Shown here piece after piece: positions 1-8,353 of a stretch of DNA of 16,921 nucleotides (within the stretch, counting starts at the first letter, position 1; the number at the start of each line of letters is the position of its first letter). The translations under genes and the position numbers were made by a program. The notes under the pieces were generated by a model. The model saw nothing but the letters and a program-made list of their open reading frames with translations. It made no database searches and was not told the origin of the DNA. The DNA comes from Mailhella sp. (GTDB lineage: Bacteria; Desulfobacterota; Desulfovibrionia; Desulfovibrionales; Desulfovibrionaceae), in contig JAGAZG010000234.1 of NCBI GenBank assembly GCA_017940105.1, positions 1 through 16,921 of the forward strand, read 5' to 3'.

Positions 1-127
1 CCTCGCGGGAGGCCGCGGCAAAGGCGTGATTTTCCGCAAGGGAGAAATACTCCGTTCCGTCGTCGGACAGGAGTCGCTTCTTGCGGCCTTTCTTGAAGAA
101 CTGGATAAACTTCTTACCAACCCATAA
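1..127 (+). CDS. ispG: IspG (GcpE), C-terminal end, partial
   Basis: This is the last 41 codons of a gene entering from the left, in the frame starting at base 2 and ending at TAA 125-127. The visible tail reads GGRGKGVIFRKGEILRSV followed by an acidic/leucine-rich helix. It resembles the C-terminus of bacterial flavodoxin/ferredoxin-dependent 4-hydroxy-3-methylbut-2-enyl diphosphate synthase, where a GG(K/R)G....LF(K/R)KGE(I/V).R segment precedes the end. IspG is a cytosolic [4Fe-4S] enzyme that converts MEcPP to HMBPP, the penultimate MEP-pathway step. The catalytic domain and cluster cysteines lie outside the window. Context supports the call: two more isoprenoid genes, ispA and dxs, lie downstream in the same run. 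Only 12 bases separate it from proS, so co-transcription is likely. The assignment rests on a short tail plus synteny. Confidence 0.8.
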   Translation, partial: LAGGRGKGVIFRKGEILRSVVGQESLLAAFLEELDKLLTNP

Positions 128-139
128 AGGATCATCAGT

Positions 140-1891
140 ATGCGCTGGACTCGTTATTACATTCCCACCCTGAAAGAAGCCCCTGCCGACGCCGAAGTTG
201 CAAGCCACAAGCTGCTTGTGCGCGCCGGCATGATTCGCAAGCTCACTTCCGGCATTTACACATGGCTTCCCATTGGTCTGCGCACGCTGGAAAAAGCTAA
301 AAACATTGTCCGCAGAGAAATGAATGCCGCAGGCGCTATAGAAGTGCTCATGCCTACCGTGCAGCCGGGAGAAATCTGGCAAGAATCCGGCCGCTGGAAG
401 AAATATGGCAAGGAACTGCTGCGTTTTAAAGACCGCCATGAACGCGATTACTGCCTTGGCCCCACCCACGAAGAGGTTTCGACGGCGCTGCTCAGGGGCG
501 AAATAAAATCATACCGCCAGCTGCCTCTGAACATCTATCAGATCCAAACAAAATTCCGGGACGAAGTGCGCCCCCGTTTTGGACTCATGCGCGGCCGCGA
601 ATTTTTGATGAAGGATGCCTATTCGTTTGATATTGACGACGACGGCGCAAACAAGAGCTATGCAGCCATGAAAGACGCCTATCACAGGATCTTTGGCAGC
701 ATGGGGCTGAATTTTCGTCCTGTCGAGGCGGATTCCGGCGCCATTGGTGGCAATTTTTCGCACGAATTCATGGTTCTTGCCGAAACGGGCGAAGATGCCA
801 TTGCAGCATGTTCAAACTGGCCGGAGTGTTCCTGGGCTGCCAATGTGGAGCGTGCTCCCATAAAACCACTCGCTGCCCCATGCTCCGCTTCATGCCCGCC
901 CATGGAACAGGTCAGCACTCCAGGGCAGCACAGCATTGACGACATATGCGCTTTTCTAAAGACGCCTGCCAAGCGGGTCATCAAAACACTGCTGTTTCTG
1001 GCTGACGGCAAGCCAGCCGCCGTGCTCCTGCGCGGCGACAGGGAACTGAATGAGATTAAGCTCGCCCATTTGCTTAACGCCGACGAAGTTGTTTTTGCTT
1101 CACCCGATCAGGTGCTTGCCATGACCGGGGCCGAACCTGGCTTTGCCGGTCCGGTGGGACTTAAAGGGGTAGACACCATATACGCCGATAACGAACTCCG
1201 CGAGAATACAGACTGGATCGCCGGGGCAAACAAAAGCGACACCCATGTTCAGCACCTAGATCTGCAACGCGACGTTACCCTGCCCATCAGGTGGGTCGAC
1301 CTGCGCAACGCCGTTGCGGGAGACCCTTGTCCATGCTGCGGCAAGCCCCTGGAAATCAAGCGCGGCATAGAAGTCGGACATATTTTCAAGCTCGGCACAA
1401 AATACAGTGAATCAATGCACGCCGTGTTCCTTGATGAAAATGGCAAGGAGCGCTTTATGATCATGGGATGCTATGGCATTGGCGTTTCCCGCGTTGTTGC
1501 AGCTGCTATTGAGCAAAATTTTGACGAAAACGGCATCAAGTTCCCACCACAGCTAGCTCCGTTTGACGTGCACATACTCTGCCTTGATCCCGGTGACGCC
1601 GCCGTTTCTTCTGCATGCGATGAAATAGAAGAATTTCTGGCGGCCCTAGGACTTGAAACGCTGTACGACGACCGGGACGAACGCCCGGGAGTGAAATTCA
1701 AGGATGCCGACCTGATAGGCATCCCAGCGCAGATCACTGTCGGCGGCAAAAGCCTTGCCAAAGGCGTCATAGAAGTCAAAGACAGACGTTCAGGTGAAAA
1801 GTCGGCCCTGTCAGCCAAAACCTTCAAGCAGGAATTTGGCGCCTGGTACCAGTCTGTTCTGGACGGGTGGAGCCGCAAGAGTCAGCTGTAA
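140..1891 (+). CDS. proS: Prolyl-tRNA synthetase, bacterial type with editing domain
   Basis: Class II aminoacyl-tRNA synthetase of 583 residues (E. coli ProRS is 572), charging tRNA-Pro with proline in the cytosol. The N-terminal catalytic half carries the TH(E) loop at residues 109-111. Motif 2 spans about 139-163, with the conserved FRDEVRPRFGLMRGREF run. Motif 3, GCYGIGVSR, is at 443-451. The inserted YbaK-like editing domain sits between motifs 2 and 3 at about 225-400, which marks the bacterial long form. It includes a CPCC cluster at 397-400, possibly a metal knuckle. The C-terminal anticodon-binding domain starts near 465 (DVHILCL). The start ATG at 140 follows AAAGG at 126-130 with usual spacing, and the protein begins with the typical W-(S/T)-R-(Y/F)-(Y/L)-(I/L)-PT segment. 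It sits 12 bases after ispG and 3 bases before xseA. Nothing is missing or broken. Confidence 0.97.
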   Translation: MRWTRYYIPTLKEAPADAEVASHKLLVRAGMIRKLTSGIYTWLPIGLRTLEKAKNIVRREMNAAGAIEVLMPTVQPGEIWQESGRWKKYGKELLRFKDRHERDYCLGPTHEEVSTALLRGEIKSYRQLPLNIYQIQTKFRDEVRPRFGLMRGREFLMKDAYSFDIDDDGANKSYAAMKDAYHRIFGSMGLNFRPVEADSGAIGGNFSHEFMVLAETGEDAIAACSNWPECSWAANVERAPIKPLAAPCSASCPPMEQVSTPGQHSIDDICAFLKTPAKRVIKTLLFLADGKPAAVLLRGDRELNEIKLAHLLNADEVVFASPDQVLAMTGAEPGFAGPVGLKGVDTIYADNELRENTDWIAGANKSDTHVQHLDLQRDVTLPIRWVDLRNAVAGDPCPCCGKPLEIKRGIEVGHIFKLGTKYSESMHAVFLDENGKERFMIMGCYGIGVSRVVAAAIEQNFDENGIKFPPQLAPFDVHILCLDPGDAAVSSACDEIEEFLAALGLETLYDDRDERPGVKFKDADLIGIPAQITVGGKSLAKGVIEVKDRRSGEKSALSAKTFKQEFGAWYQSVLDGWSRKSQL

Positions 1892-1894
1892 GCA

Positions 1895-3355
1895 ATGGGG
1901 TCCGTACTCACAGTCAGGCAACTGTCAGAACAGCTCCGCGGCACGGTGGAGCGGAGCTTTCCGTATGTCTGGGTACAGGGAGAAGTCGCCAGCGTTTCCC
2001 GCCCTCCATCCGGACACGTGTACTTCAGCCTCAAAGAAGAAGAATGCCTTCTCAACTGCGTCTGGTTCCGCGGCAGGCAGAAAGACGAAGCCTTTGACCC
2101 CATGACCGGGGAGGTATGGGAAGACGGTCCCCATCCCTGCCTTGCCAGAACACTAGAAGCGGGACAAACGCTGATTTGCGCAGGAAGGCTTTGCCTTTAT
2201 GCCTCGCGCAGCCAGTACCAGCTCACCGTTGATCTAGCGCAGGCAGCCGGCAAAGGGCTGTGGCATCAGCAATTTGAAGCGTTGAAGCGCAGGCTTTTTG
2301 ACGAAGGACTGTTTGCGCAGGAACATAAAAGACCTATACCGCAAAATCCGGTTCGCGTCGCCGTGGTGACTGCTCCGAAAGGTGCCGCCATACGCGATTT
2401 CATACGCATCTCAAACGAGCGTGGAACAGGCGCACAGATACGCATCTTTCCCACGCTTGTACAGGGGGACGAAGCTCCTCCGCTTATTGCAGAGGCACTG
2501 CGGCACGCGGCCCTTCCTTCCGGCGATGGCTGGCTACCAGAAGTCATCGTGCTGATCCGTGGCGGAGGCTCCGTGCAGGATCTATGGGCTTTTAACGATG
2601 AGAGGGTCGCACGCGCCGTCTTTGATTCACCTGTTCCCGTCCTTACGGGCATAGGCCATGAAATTGACCTGAGCATTACGGATCTTGCTGCCGATTTTTC
2701 TGCGGCGACGCCAAGCCACACCGCCCAGATGCTTTGGACAGAGCGCAGCCATCTCTTGCGCAGGCTCACTGCTATTGAAGACAATCTGCTCCAGGCCATG
2801 GATCACGCTCTTGAGCGTTGTAGCACGCAGGCTGAGCGCCTGGTGCACACATTAAAGCTGCTTTCCCCGTCCATGCGCCTACAGGAAAAAGCATCTGCCC
2901 TGGACAATGCTGTTCGCCGCATGGACGCAGTTCTCAACGCATCACTGTCGCTCAATGCACAGGCGATTGAAAGGCTTACTCTTTCGCTTGCTCACAGTTC
3001 ATCCCGACCGGAACGTCTTGCCCCGGAACTTAATGCCATGACGCACAGGCTCTGGAGGGCAGGAGAATCACTGTTCTCTGAAAAAGAAAAACAGGCAGAA
3101 CGCGCGGCAGCCCCACTTGCCTCGCTGGGCAGGCATATCGGCAGCACTCAGGAACGCCGTGCGGCAGAACTTGCCGCAAGGCTGCTTGGCCTTGATCCTT
3201 TTGAACCTCTGAAGCGCGGCTATGCGTTTGTGCAGTCCAAAAACGGGGCTTTTCTGCGTTCTGTCCTGCAGATCCATAGCGGCAACGCCATCGACGTGCG
3301 CATGGGGGACGGCGTTGTCCATGCGCTCGTTGAATCCGTGGAGAATAAGCAATGA
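1895..3355 (+). CDS. xseA: Exodeoxyribonuclease VII large subunit
   Basis: Large, catalytic subunit of ExoVII, a metal-independent single-strand exonuclease that trims DNA from both ends to acid-insoluble oligonucleotides and acts in repair. At 486 residues it is slightly longer than E. coli XseA (456). The N-terminal OB-fold (about 1-115) contains VWVQGE and SGHVYFSLK. The catalytic domain carries RGGGSVQDLWAFN at 222-234 and GIGHEIDLSITDLAADFSAATPSHTA at about 252-277 (conserved in XseA). A long Leu/Ala/Glu-rich, coiled-coil-prone stretch (about 280-430) is where the small subunits bind. It ends with the conserved GYAFVQS-type segment near 445-451. The start at 1895 is 3 bases after proS TAA and has no strong ribosome site of its own, so it probably relies on translational coupling. 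Its stop overlaps the next start as ATGA at 3352-3355. Confidence 0.97.
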   Translation: MGSVLTVRQLSEQLRGTVERSFPYVWVQGEVASVSRPPSGHVYFSLKEEECLLNCVWFRGRQKDEAFDPMTGEVWEDGPHPCLARTLEAGQTLICAGRLCLYASRSQYQLTVDLAQAAGKGLWHQQFEALKRRLFDEGLFAQEHKRPIPQNPVRVAVVTAPKGAAIRDFIRISNERGTGAQIRIFPTLVQGDEAPPLIAEALRHAALPSGDGWLPEVIVLIRGGGSVQDLWAFNDERVARAVFDSPVPVLTGIGHEIDLSITDLAADFSAATPSHTAQMLWTERSHLLRRLTAIEDNLLQAMDHALERCSTQAERLVHTLKLLSPSMRLQEKASALDNAVRRMDAVLNASLSLNAQAIERLTLSLAHSSSRPERLAPELNAMTHRLWRAGESLFSEKEKQAERAAAPLASLGRHIGSTQERRAAELAARLLGLDPFEPLKRGYAFVQSKNGAFLRSVLQIHSGNAIDVRMGDGVVHALVESVENKQ

Positions 3356-4296
3356 AGCGTCTGAGCATTTTTTTTATATTACTCTCCTTGGCGGTGTTAT
3401 TGACCTCACCGCACTTCGGAATTGCAGCAGAAGGCACATGTCATGTGCCGGGCAGTGTCAGCCAGGGGCATGCCTTTCCCGTGATTGTCACGGGCAGCAA
3501 GCCGTTTGAAGCGAGGTTCACATGGCGAGAAGAAGAGCTTTTTGTTAGTTCTGTCCCCAATCCTTTTGCAAGCAATCCAGAAGAAGCGCATAAGGCAGAA
3601 GTTCTGCTTGCCGTTCCCCTGGATGCAAAGGGAAGCCTGCCACTGACCATACGGGCAAATGGTAAAAGCCATCGCTTCGCCGTCAAGGCGCTGTCTGTCG
3701 CCTGGCCTCAAAGCATACTGAAAGTGCTGCCCCGCTATGTGCAGCCCCCGCTCGAGGTTCAGGAAAAAATAGCCCGAGACAGAGAGCATAGCCGGCAGGC
3801 TCTGGCGTTGCGCACCGAAAAGCAATGGCAGTTGCCCCTGGCTCGTCCTGTGCCGGGCGGCATAACCAGCCCGTTTGGGGGCCGCAGAGTTTTTAATGGG
3901 CAACCGCGTGCGCCGCACAAGGGTACGGATCTACGCAGTCCGGAAGGAGCCCCCGTACGAGCCGCAGCAGACGGCATTGCAGTTCTTGCAGAAGAACAGT
4001 ATTATGGCGGAAATACTATTTATGTTGATCATGGGCAAGGCATATTCAGTGTTTACTGCCACCTGCTCGAAGCCGATGTTTCCGTCGGCGACAAGGTCAG
4101 GCGCGGACAAGTCATAGCCAGGTCTGGCGCTACCGGACGCGTCACCGGCGCCCATCTGCATTTTGGATTCATAGTCCAGGGGGTTTCCGTAGACGCCATG
4201 CCCCTGCTTGACTTTCCCCCAAAAGTAACCGGCGGACCGTCGCACAGCATTTTTGAGAAAAAAGCCTCCCCTAAAAAGGCACGGAGCAAGAAATGA
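3352..4296 (+). CDS. Secreted M23-family (LytM-type) metallopeptidase
   Basis: Protein of 314 residues with a signal peptide (KR at 2-3, hydrophobic core about 5-19, likely cleavage after AIAA-like residues near 25-27). It should act in the periplasm. Residues 28-115 form a beta-rich N-terminal domain of the kind seen before M23 catalytic domains. The Zn peptidase domain covers about 160-290. It carries HxxxD at H189-D193, H237 (in YCHL) and HLH at H268-H270, so all expected zinc/catalytic residues are present. Family members cleave peptidoglycan cross-bridges or, when degenerate, activate amidases. With an intact site this one is probably an endopeptidase. A lysine-rich tail (303-314) ends the protein. 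It lies between xseA and xseB with ATGA overlaps at both ends (3352 and 4293), so it is embedded in the operon. The exact cleavage target cannot be read from sequence. Confidence 0.93.
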   Translation: MKRLSIFFILLSLAVLLTSPHFGIAAEGTCHVPGSVSQGHAFPVIVTGSKPFEARFTWREEELFVSSVPNPFASNPEEAHKAEVLLAVPLDAKGSLPLTIRANGKSHRFAVKALSVAWPQSILKVLPRYVQPPLEVQEKIARDREHSRQALALRTEKQWQLPLARPVPGGITSPFGGRRVFNGQPRAPHKGTDLRSPEGAPVRAAADGIAVLAEEQYYGGNTIYVDHGQGIFSVYCHLLEADVSVGDKVRRGQVIARSGATGRVTGAHLHFGFIVQGVSVDAMPLLDFPPKVTGGPSHSIFEKKASPKKARSKK

Positions 4297-4553
4297 AAAA
4301 AAAAGAACCGGCGTTCGAGGAACGGCTGGAAAGGCTGCAGGCCATCGTGAACAAGCTTGAGGCCGGAAACAGTTCTCTTGAAGAAAGCGTCGCTCTGTAT
4401 AAGGAAGGTCTGGAACATGCTGCCGCCTGCCGAAAACAGCTGGAGCAGGCACGTCATGAGATACAGATCTGCACTGAAGAAGGATTGGCGCCGTTTTCTG
4501 AAACTGCGGATACTGCGGAAGAAGAAAGCAAAAGCGATACCCAGCAATTCTAA
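4293..4553 (+). CDS. xseB: Exodeoxyribonuclease VII small subunit
   Basis: Protein of 86 residues (E. coli XseB 80). The helical-hairpin core is typical: FEERLERLQAIVNKLEAG followed by SLEESVALYKEGL and a second Glu/Gln/Ala-rich helix. XseB has no catalytic residues; several copies bind the XseA coiled-coil to form ExoVII and are needed for activity and for limiting toxicity of free XseA. The start ATG overlaps the stop of the M23 gene (ATGA at 4293-4296). The acidic C-terminal tail (about 68-86, Glu/Asp/Ser-rich) is not conserved in the family. It is separated from its partner xseA by the peptidase gene but kept in the same transcription unit. A 14-base gap leads to ispA. Confidence 0.95.
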   Translation: MKKKEPAFEERLERLQAIVNKLEAGNSSLEESVALYKEGLEHAAACRKQLEQARHEIQICTEEGLAPFSETADTAEEESKSDTQQF

Positions 4554-4567
4554 TTCAAGGGCAGAAG

Positions 4568-5449
4568 ATGAACAACGGGCTTCTTACGCGAATCAACGAG
4601 TTTCTTGCAGAGACTTTTTTAAGCAGTGACATTCCCGGACAGCTTTCAGAAGCCATGCGTTACAGCCTGCTTGCCGGAGGTAAGCGCCTGCGCCCCATGC
4701 TTTTTCTCAGCATGGCGCGGGCATGCGCACCTGAAAGGGCGGAAGAACTGACCACCAGGCTTATGCCTTTTGCCGCCGGTCTGGAAATGATTCACACATA
4801 TTCGCTTATCCATGATGACTTGCCTGCCATGGACAACGACGATCTGCGGCGCGGACGTCCGACATGCCATAAGGCTTACGGTGAAGCGAACGCCATTCTC
4901 GCAGGAGACGCCCTGCTAACCAACGCCTTTGGATACATGACGCAGGCGGAAGCGGCAGCAGATCTGCTGCTGAAAGCCATAAGGCTGAGCGCCGAAGCAG
5001 CTGGTGCGGCCGGCATGGCTGGCGGACAGGTGCTTGACCTTGCAGCCGAAGGCCGCGCCATTACGCTGGAAGCATTAAAAATTCTCAATGCAAAAAAAAC
5101 AGGAGCGTTGCTGCGCTGCTCTTGCGAATGCGGTGCTCTGCTTGCCGGCGCAAGCGAAAGACAGATGGAAGCCGCCCGAATTTTTGGATCAGAATTGGGC
5201 ATTGCCTTTCAAATAACCGATGATATACTTGATGTCGTTGGTGAAGAATCCGCCGTGGGCAAGCAAGTCCGCCATGACGCAGAATGCGGCAAGGCCACAT
5301 GGCCCTCTCTTCTGGGGCTTGATGCTGCCCGGCAGAAGGCTGAACTGTGCTGCAAGAGGGCGGAAATGGCTCTTGACGGCATCTTGTACGGTCAGGATGC
5401 CGAGTTCCTTTGCCAGACTGCGCGCCGACTTGTAGGCAGAACCCATTAA
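4568..5449 (+). CDS. ispA: Polyprenyl diphosphate synthase, farnesyl-type (IspA)
   Basis: Short-chain trans-isoprenyl diphosphate synthase of 293 residues, which condenses IPP with DMAPP/GPP in the cytosol. The first aspartate-rich motif is DDLPAMD (83-89, DDx4D bacterial form) and the second is DDILD (218-222). GGKRLRP at 37-43 binds IPP, and KTG (177-179) and GKATWPS (241-247) match E. coli IspA GKSTYPA. The residue five places before the first motif is Tyr78, as in E. coli IspA, consistent with a C15 (farnesyl) product. A GGPP-forming enzyme cannot be excluded without assay. AAGGG at 4557-4561 lies 6 bases from the start. With dxs next door and ispG upstream, the operon holds the entry enzyme, a late enzyme and the first prenyl elongation step of isoprenoid synthesis. 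Confidence 0.94.
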   Translation: MNNGLLTRINEFLAETFLSSDIPGQLSEAMRYSLLAGGKRLRPMLFLSMARACAPERAEELTTRLMPFAAGLEMIHTYSLIHDDLPAMDNDDLRRGRPTCHKAYGEANAILAGDALLTNAFGYMTQAEAAADLLLKAIRLSAEAAGAAGMAGGQVLDLAAEGRAITLEALKILNAKKTGALLRCSCECGALLAGASERQMEAARIFGSELGIAFQITDDILDVVGEESAVGKQVRHDAECGKATWPSLLGLDAARQKAELCCKRAEMALDGILYGQDAEFLCQTARRLVGRTH

Positions 5450-5452
5450 CTC

Positions 5453-7435
5453 ATGATGGAAAACAGGCGAGCCATGCCGGAAAAGAACTTGCTTAAAACA
5501 CTGCGATTGCCCGAAGATATTCCGGGCCTGCAGCCTCGCCAAAAGCAAGACCTGGCACAGGAACTGCGCGATGAAATCATACGCGTTGTTACGCGCAATG
5601 GCGGCCACCTTGCCCCTTCGCTCGGCGTCGTTGAGCTGACCATCGCCCTTCTTTCCTGTTTTGATCCGCTCAAGGACAGCATAATCTGGGACGTCGGGCA
5701 TCAAAGCTACCCCTGGAAGCTGCTGACCGGCAGAGCTCAGGAATTTGATACGCTGCGCCGCTACGGCGGGCTTTCGGGCTTTCCCAACCGATCCGAAAGC
5801 CCTTTTGACAGCTTTGGCGTCGGCCACGCCTCCACATCTATTTCTGCAGCGCTGGGCATAGCCGCTGCAAGAGATCTTTCGAAAGGCAGAGAACATGTCG
5901 TTGCCGTCATAGGAGACGGTGCTCTGGCCGGTGGCATGGCTCTCGAGGCTCTTAATCAGGCCGGAGGCATGGGCAAAAGGCTCATCGTCATTTTAAATGA
6001 CAATAAAATGTCCATATCTGAAAACACAGGGGCCATTTCCCGCTTTTTAAGCCGCAACCTTTCGCGGCAGACGCTGATGCACTTTAAGCAGCATGTTTCA
6101 CGCGTTCTTTCTCGCCTGCCCAAGGGAGATTCCATTGTTGACATTCTGCGAAAGGGAGAAATCAGCTTCAAGTCTTTTTTCACGCCGGGCGTTCTTTTTG
6201 AAGCGTTTCAGTTCAATTACATCGGGCCCATCAACGGGCACGACATCCCGCAACTAGAAAAGCATATTGAAGCGGCAAAGCTGCTGGATACGCCGGTGCT
6301 TCTTCATGTGCGTACCCGCAAGGGCAAGGGCTATGTCCCGGCAGAAAACAATCCTTCCCTTTTCCATGGAATACCGGCTTCTGTCCCAGATGAAATACAA
6401 ATAGAAACACCTCCGGGAAAAAACGCCCCCACTGGACCAGGATTCAGCAAAGCCTTTGGACGAGCGCTTTGCGAACTTGCAGAGCACGACCCAAAAATTT
6501 TTGCCATTACGGCAGCCATGCCGGATGGAACCGGCCTGCAGGAATTTCACGAGCGCTTTCCTGGGCGTTTTGCCGATGTCGGAATTTGCGAAGAGCATGC
6601 CGTTACGTTTGCCGCCGGACTGGCCGCCAAAGGATACCGCCCTGTCGTCGCAATATACTCCACATTCATGCAAAGGGCCTTTGACCAGATCATCCACGAC
6701 GTATGCCTGCAAAACCTGCCCGTGCTGTTCTGCCTGGACAGGGCCGGCCTTGTCGGCGAAGACGGCCCCACGCACCACGGCGCGTTTGACCTTTCGTGGC
6801 TCAGAACCATCCCCAACCTATCCATACTGGCGCCGCGCGACGAAAACATCCTCATAAAGGATCTTAAGGCGGGACTGTCCATGCCCGGACCAGCTGCCCT
6901 GCGGTATCCAAGGGGCACGGGAAGGCAAATGGACACGGAACGCTTTAAGCCATTTGCCCAGGCCATAATGCCTTGCTTGCTCACACCATCCGTCCCTGTT
7001 CCTGGCAAGAGCGATATGCTCGTAAGGGGCAACTCCCGCGTGGCCGTTCTCGCTGCTGGCCAGCGCGCCCTGCCCAGCGTGGAAGCCGCACTTCTCTATG
7101 CGGAAAAAACCGGCCGCAGTGCCTCTGTCTTTGACGCCCGATGGGTAAAACCCCTGCCGGAAGAGCATATCACAGAGATAGCGAAAAACTTTGATGCGCT
7201 TCTTCTGGCAGAAGACAATGCTCTTGCAGGCGGCTTTTCTTCGGCAGTGCTTGAACTGCTTGCAGACCGGGATTTGCTGAGCGGCCTGAGCATTAAAAGG
7301 CTTGGCATACCAGATCGATTCATCCCTCATGGACCTGTCCGCCGGCTCCGGGCAGATGTAGGCATCAACATCTCCGGCATGATCAGGGCCCTGGACGAAC
7401 TCTTCGCCCGTGCAGAAAAAGGCGGCCATGCATGA
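5453..7435 (+). CDS. dxs: 1-deoxy-D-xylulose-5-phosphate synthase
   Basis: ThDP-dependent transketolase-like enzyme (660 residues; E. coli 620) that condenses pyruvate with glyceraldehyde-3-phosphate to DXP, the first and flux-controlling step of the MEP pathway. It shows GGHLAPSLG (50-58; catalytic His52) and WDVGHQ (79-84). The ThDP/Mg motif is GDG (154-156) with NDN (182-184). FNYIGPINGHD (254-264) follows, and ICEEHAVTFAAG (378-389) carries the catalytic Glu380. DRAGLVGEDGPTHHGAFD is at 429-446. The order is PP domain, Pyr domain, C-terminal transketolase domain, all intact. Start choice is uncertain: ATG at 5453, 5456 and 5474 are all in frame, and AGGCAGA (5434-5440) or AGGCGA (5465-5470) could serve the first or last. 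A short extension around 511-527 looks lineage-specific. Its stop overlaps the next start (ATGA 7432-7435). Confidence 0.97.
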   Translation: MMENRRAMPEKNLLKTLRLPEDIPGLQPRQKQDLAQELRDEIIRVVTRNGGHLAPSLGVVELTIALLSCFDPLKDSIIWDVGHQSYPWKLLTGRAQEFDTLRRYGGLSGFPNRSESPFDSFGVGHASTSISAALGIAAARDLSKGREHVVAVIGDGALAGGMALEALNQAGGMGKRLIVILNDNKMSISENTGAISRFLSRNLSRQTLMHFKQHVSRVLSRLPKGDSIVDILRKGEISFKSFFTPGVLFEAFQFNYIGPINGHDIPQLEKHIEAAKLLDTPVLLHVRTRKGKGYVPAENNPSLFHGIPASVPDEIQIETPPGKNAPTGPGFSKAFGRALCELAEHDPKIFAITAAMPDGTGLQEFHERFPGRFADVGICEEHAVTFAAGLAAKGYRPVVAIYSTFMQRAFDQIIHDVCLQNLPVLFCLDRAGLVGEDGPTHHGAFDLSWLRTIPNLSILAPRDENILIKDLKAGLSMPGPAALRYPRGTGRQMDTERFKPFAQAIMPCLLTPSVPVPGKSDMLVRGNSRVAVLAAGQRALPSVEAALLYAEKTGRSASVFDARWVKPLPEEHITEIAKNFDALLLAEDNALAGGFSSAVLELLADRDLLSGLSIKRLGIPDRFIPHGPVRRLRADVGINISGMIRALDELFARAEKGGHA

Positions 7436-8274
7436 AAAAGCGCAAAGCTACAAAACCCGGATTCGGAGGCGGACGCTATTACTGGGCAGAAATATTTGTG
7501 CTCTGCCTTTTGCTTACCGCAGCTGCCGCCTTGTATGACCAAACGCCTTTTCCCAGCCCACGCCAGCAAAGAGCCGCTCCCCTGGCAAAAAAAACAGAGA
7601 CGCATGCAGTTTCTTCCGTCAGGGCAACTCCTGACCCCGCCAAAACACCACGCAAGGAAGAACAAAAAACGGCTGCACTTCATCAAAAGCCTGAACCCAG
7701 GCGTGAGCCTGCAAAAGCAAGCCCACAGGCAGAGAAAAAAGCTGCGCATCCTGCGCCTGATAGCGCAGCAAAACCGCAAAAGCCCGCCACCCAGACCAAG
7801 GTCCATGATTTGCCTGCGGTCTCCTCGGCTGATTCAGACGAAGAATACAGTGTTGTCCGCGTGGACGACGGGGACTCCCTGGAACTTGCGGATCGCCAGA
7901 ACCGGCGTTTCCGCGTGCGCCTTTACGGCATTGACGCCCCAGAAGGAAAGCAGTCATTCGGCCATGAATCCCGCTCAAATATGCAGCGGCTGACAAAAGG
8001 CAAAAAAGTTCTCCTTAAAAGAATGTATACTGATAACTACCAGCGAACCGTGGCCATTGTTTTTCTCAGCGCAGGCGGAAAAGCTGATGCACTCTCCCTC
8101 AATGAACGTCAGGTGCAGGACGGCATGGCCTGGGTGTATGATTTTTTCTGCACCAGCAGTGAGTGCAACACTTGGAAATTTGAAGAAGCCATGGCCAAAA
8201 ACCGTAAAATCGGCCTCTGGAAAAATCCCAGCCCCATTCCGCCCTGGCAGTGGCGATCCGTGCAGAATAACTGA
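7432..8274 (+). CDS. Membrane-anchored thermonuclease-family (SNase) protein
   Basis: Protein of 280 residues. A basic N-terminus and one hydrophobic segment (about 19-34) form an uncleaved anchor or signal. A long low-complexity Lys/Pro/Ala/Glu-rich linker follows (about 40-130) and would span the periplasm or wall. The staphylococcal nuclease OB-fold domain is at about 138-275. Expected residues are present: DGDS (146-149), Arg163, the IDAPEGK segment with Asp168 and Glu171, and Arg205 in YQRTVA, matching R35/D40/E43/R87 of the S. aureus enzyme. The extracytoplasmic domain should therefore be an active Ca-dependent DNA/RNA phosphodiesterase. Two cysteines (240, 245) may form a disulfide. 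The start overlaps dxs TGA (ATGA), so it is translationally coupled and last in the operon. No strong terminator follows, only a short hairpin at 8310-8324. The physiological substrate is not apparent. Confidence 0.93.
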   Translation: MKKRKATKPGFGGGRYYWAEIFVLCLLLTAAAALYDQTPFPSPRQQRAAPLAKKTETHAVSSVRATPDPAKTPRKEEQKTAALHQKPEPRREPAKASPQAEKKAAHPAPDSAAKPQKPATQTKVHDLPAVSSADSDEEYSVVRVDDGDSLELADRQNRRFRVRLYGIDAPEGKQSFGHESRSNMQRLTKGKKVLLKRMYTDNYQRTVAIVFLSAGGKADALSLNERQVQDGMAWVYDFFCTSSECNTWKFEEAMAKNRKIGLWKNPSPIPPWQWRSVQNN

Positions 8275-8324
8275 CGGTCTGGTTGACAGTACTGCATCTG
8301 CGTGAAATGGAAAGCCCAGCTTTC

Positions 8325-8353
8325 TTGACTATATCAAGATACACGCATATAGT
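8325..8353 (+). promoter_or_regulatory. Sigma70 promoter with overlapping inverted repeat (candidate SahR operator)
   Basis: TTGACT (8325-8330) and TATAGT (8348-8353) are separated by exactly 17 bases, a near-consensus promoter. Overlapping it is a perfect inverted repeat, ACTATAT (8328-8334) and ATATAGT (8347-8353), with a 12-base spacer. Inside is a smaller dyad, TATC-AA-GATA (8332-8341). ArsR-type repressors usually bind AT-rich dyads across the -35/-10 region, so this is the natural operator for the adjacent regulator, with autoregulation and control of ahcY. A 6-bp hairpin GAAAGC/GCTTTC (8310-8324) abuts the -35. The promoter call is good; assignment of the operator to SahR is inference. 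Confidence 0.7.

Noticed and set aside
2266..2799. Minus-strand open frame of 177 codons inside xseA
   Set aside because: Antisense to the XseA catalytic core; composition is Ser/Arg/Ala-rich as expected of a shadow frame.
5189..5896. Long minus-strand open frame (235 codons) across ispA/dxs
   Set aside because: It is antisense to two genes with intact family motifs; the protein has no recognisable motif. A shadow frame of GC-rich coding DNA.
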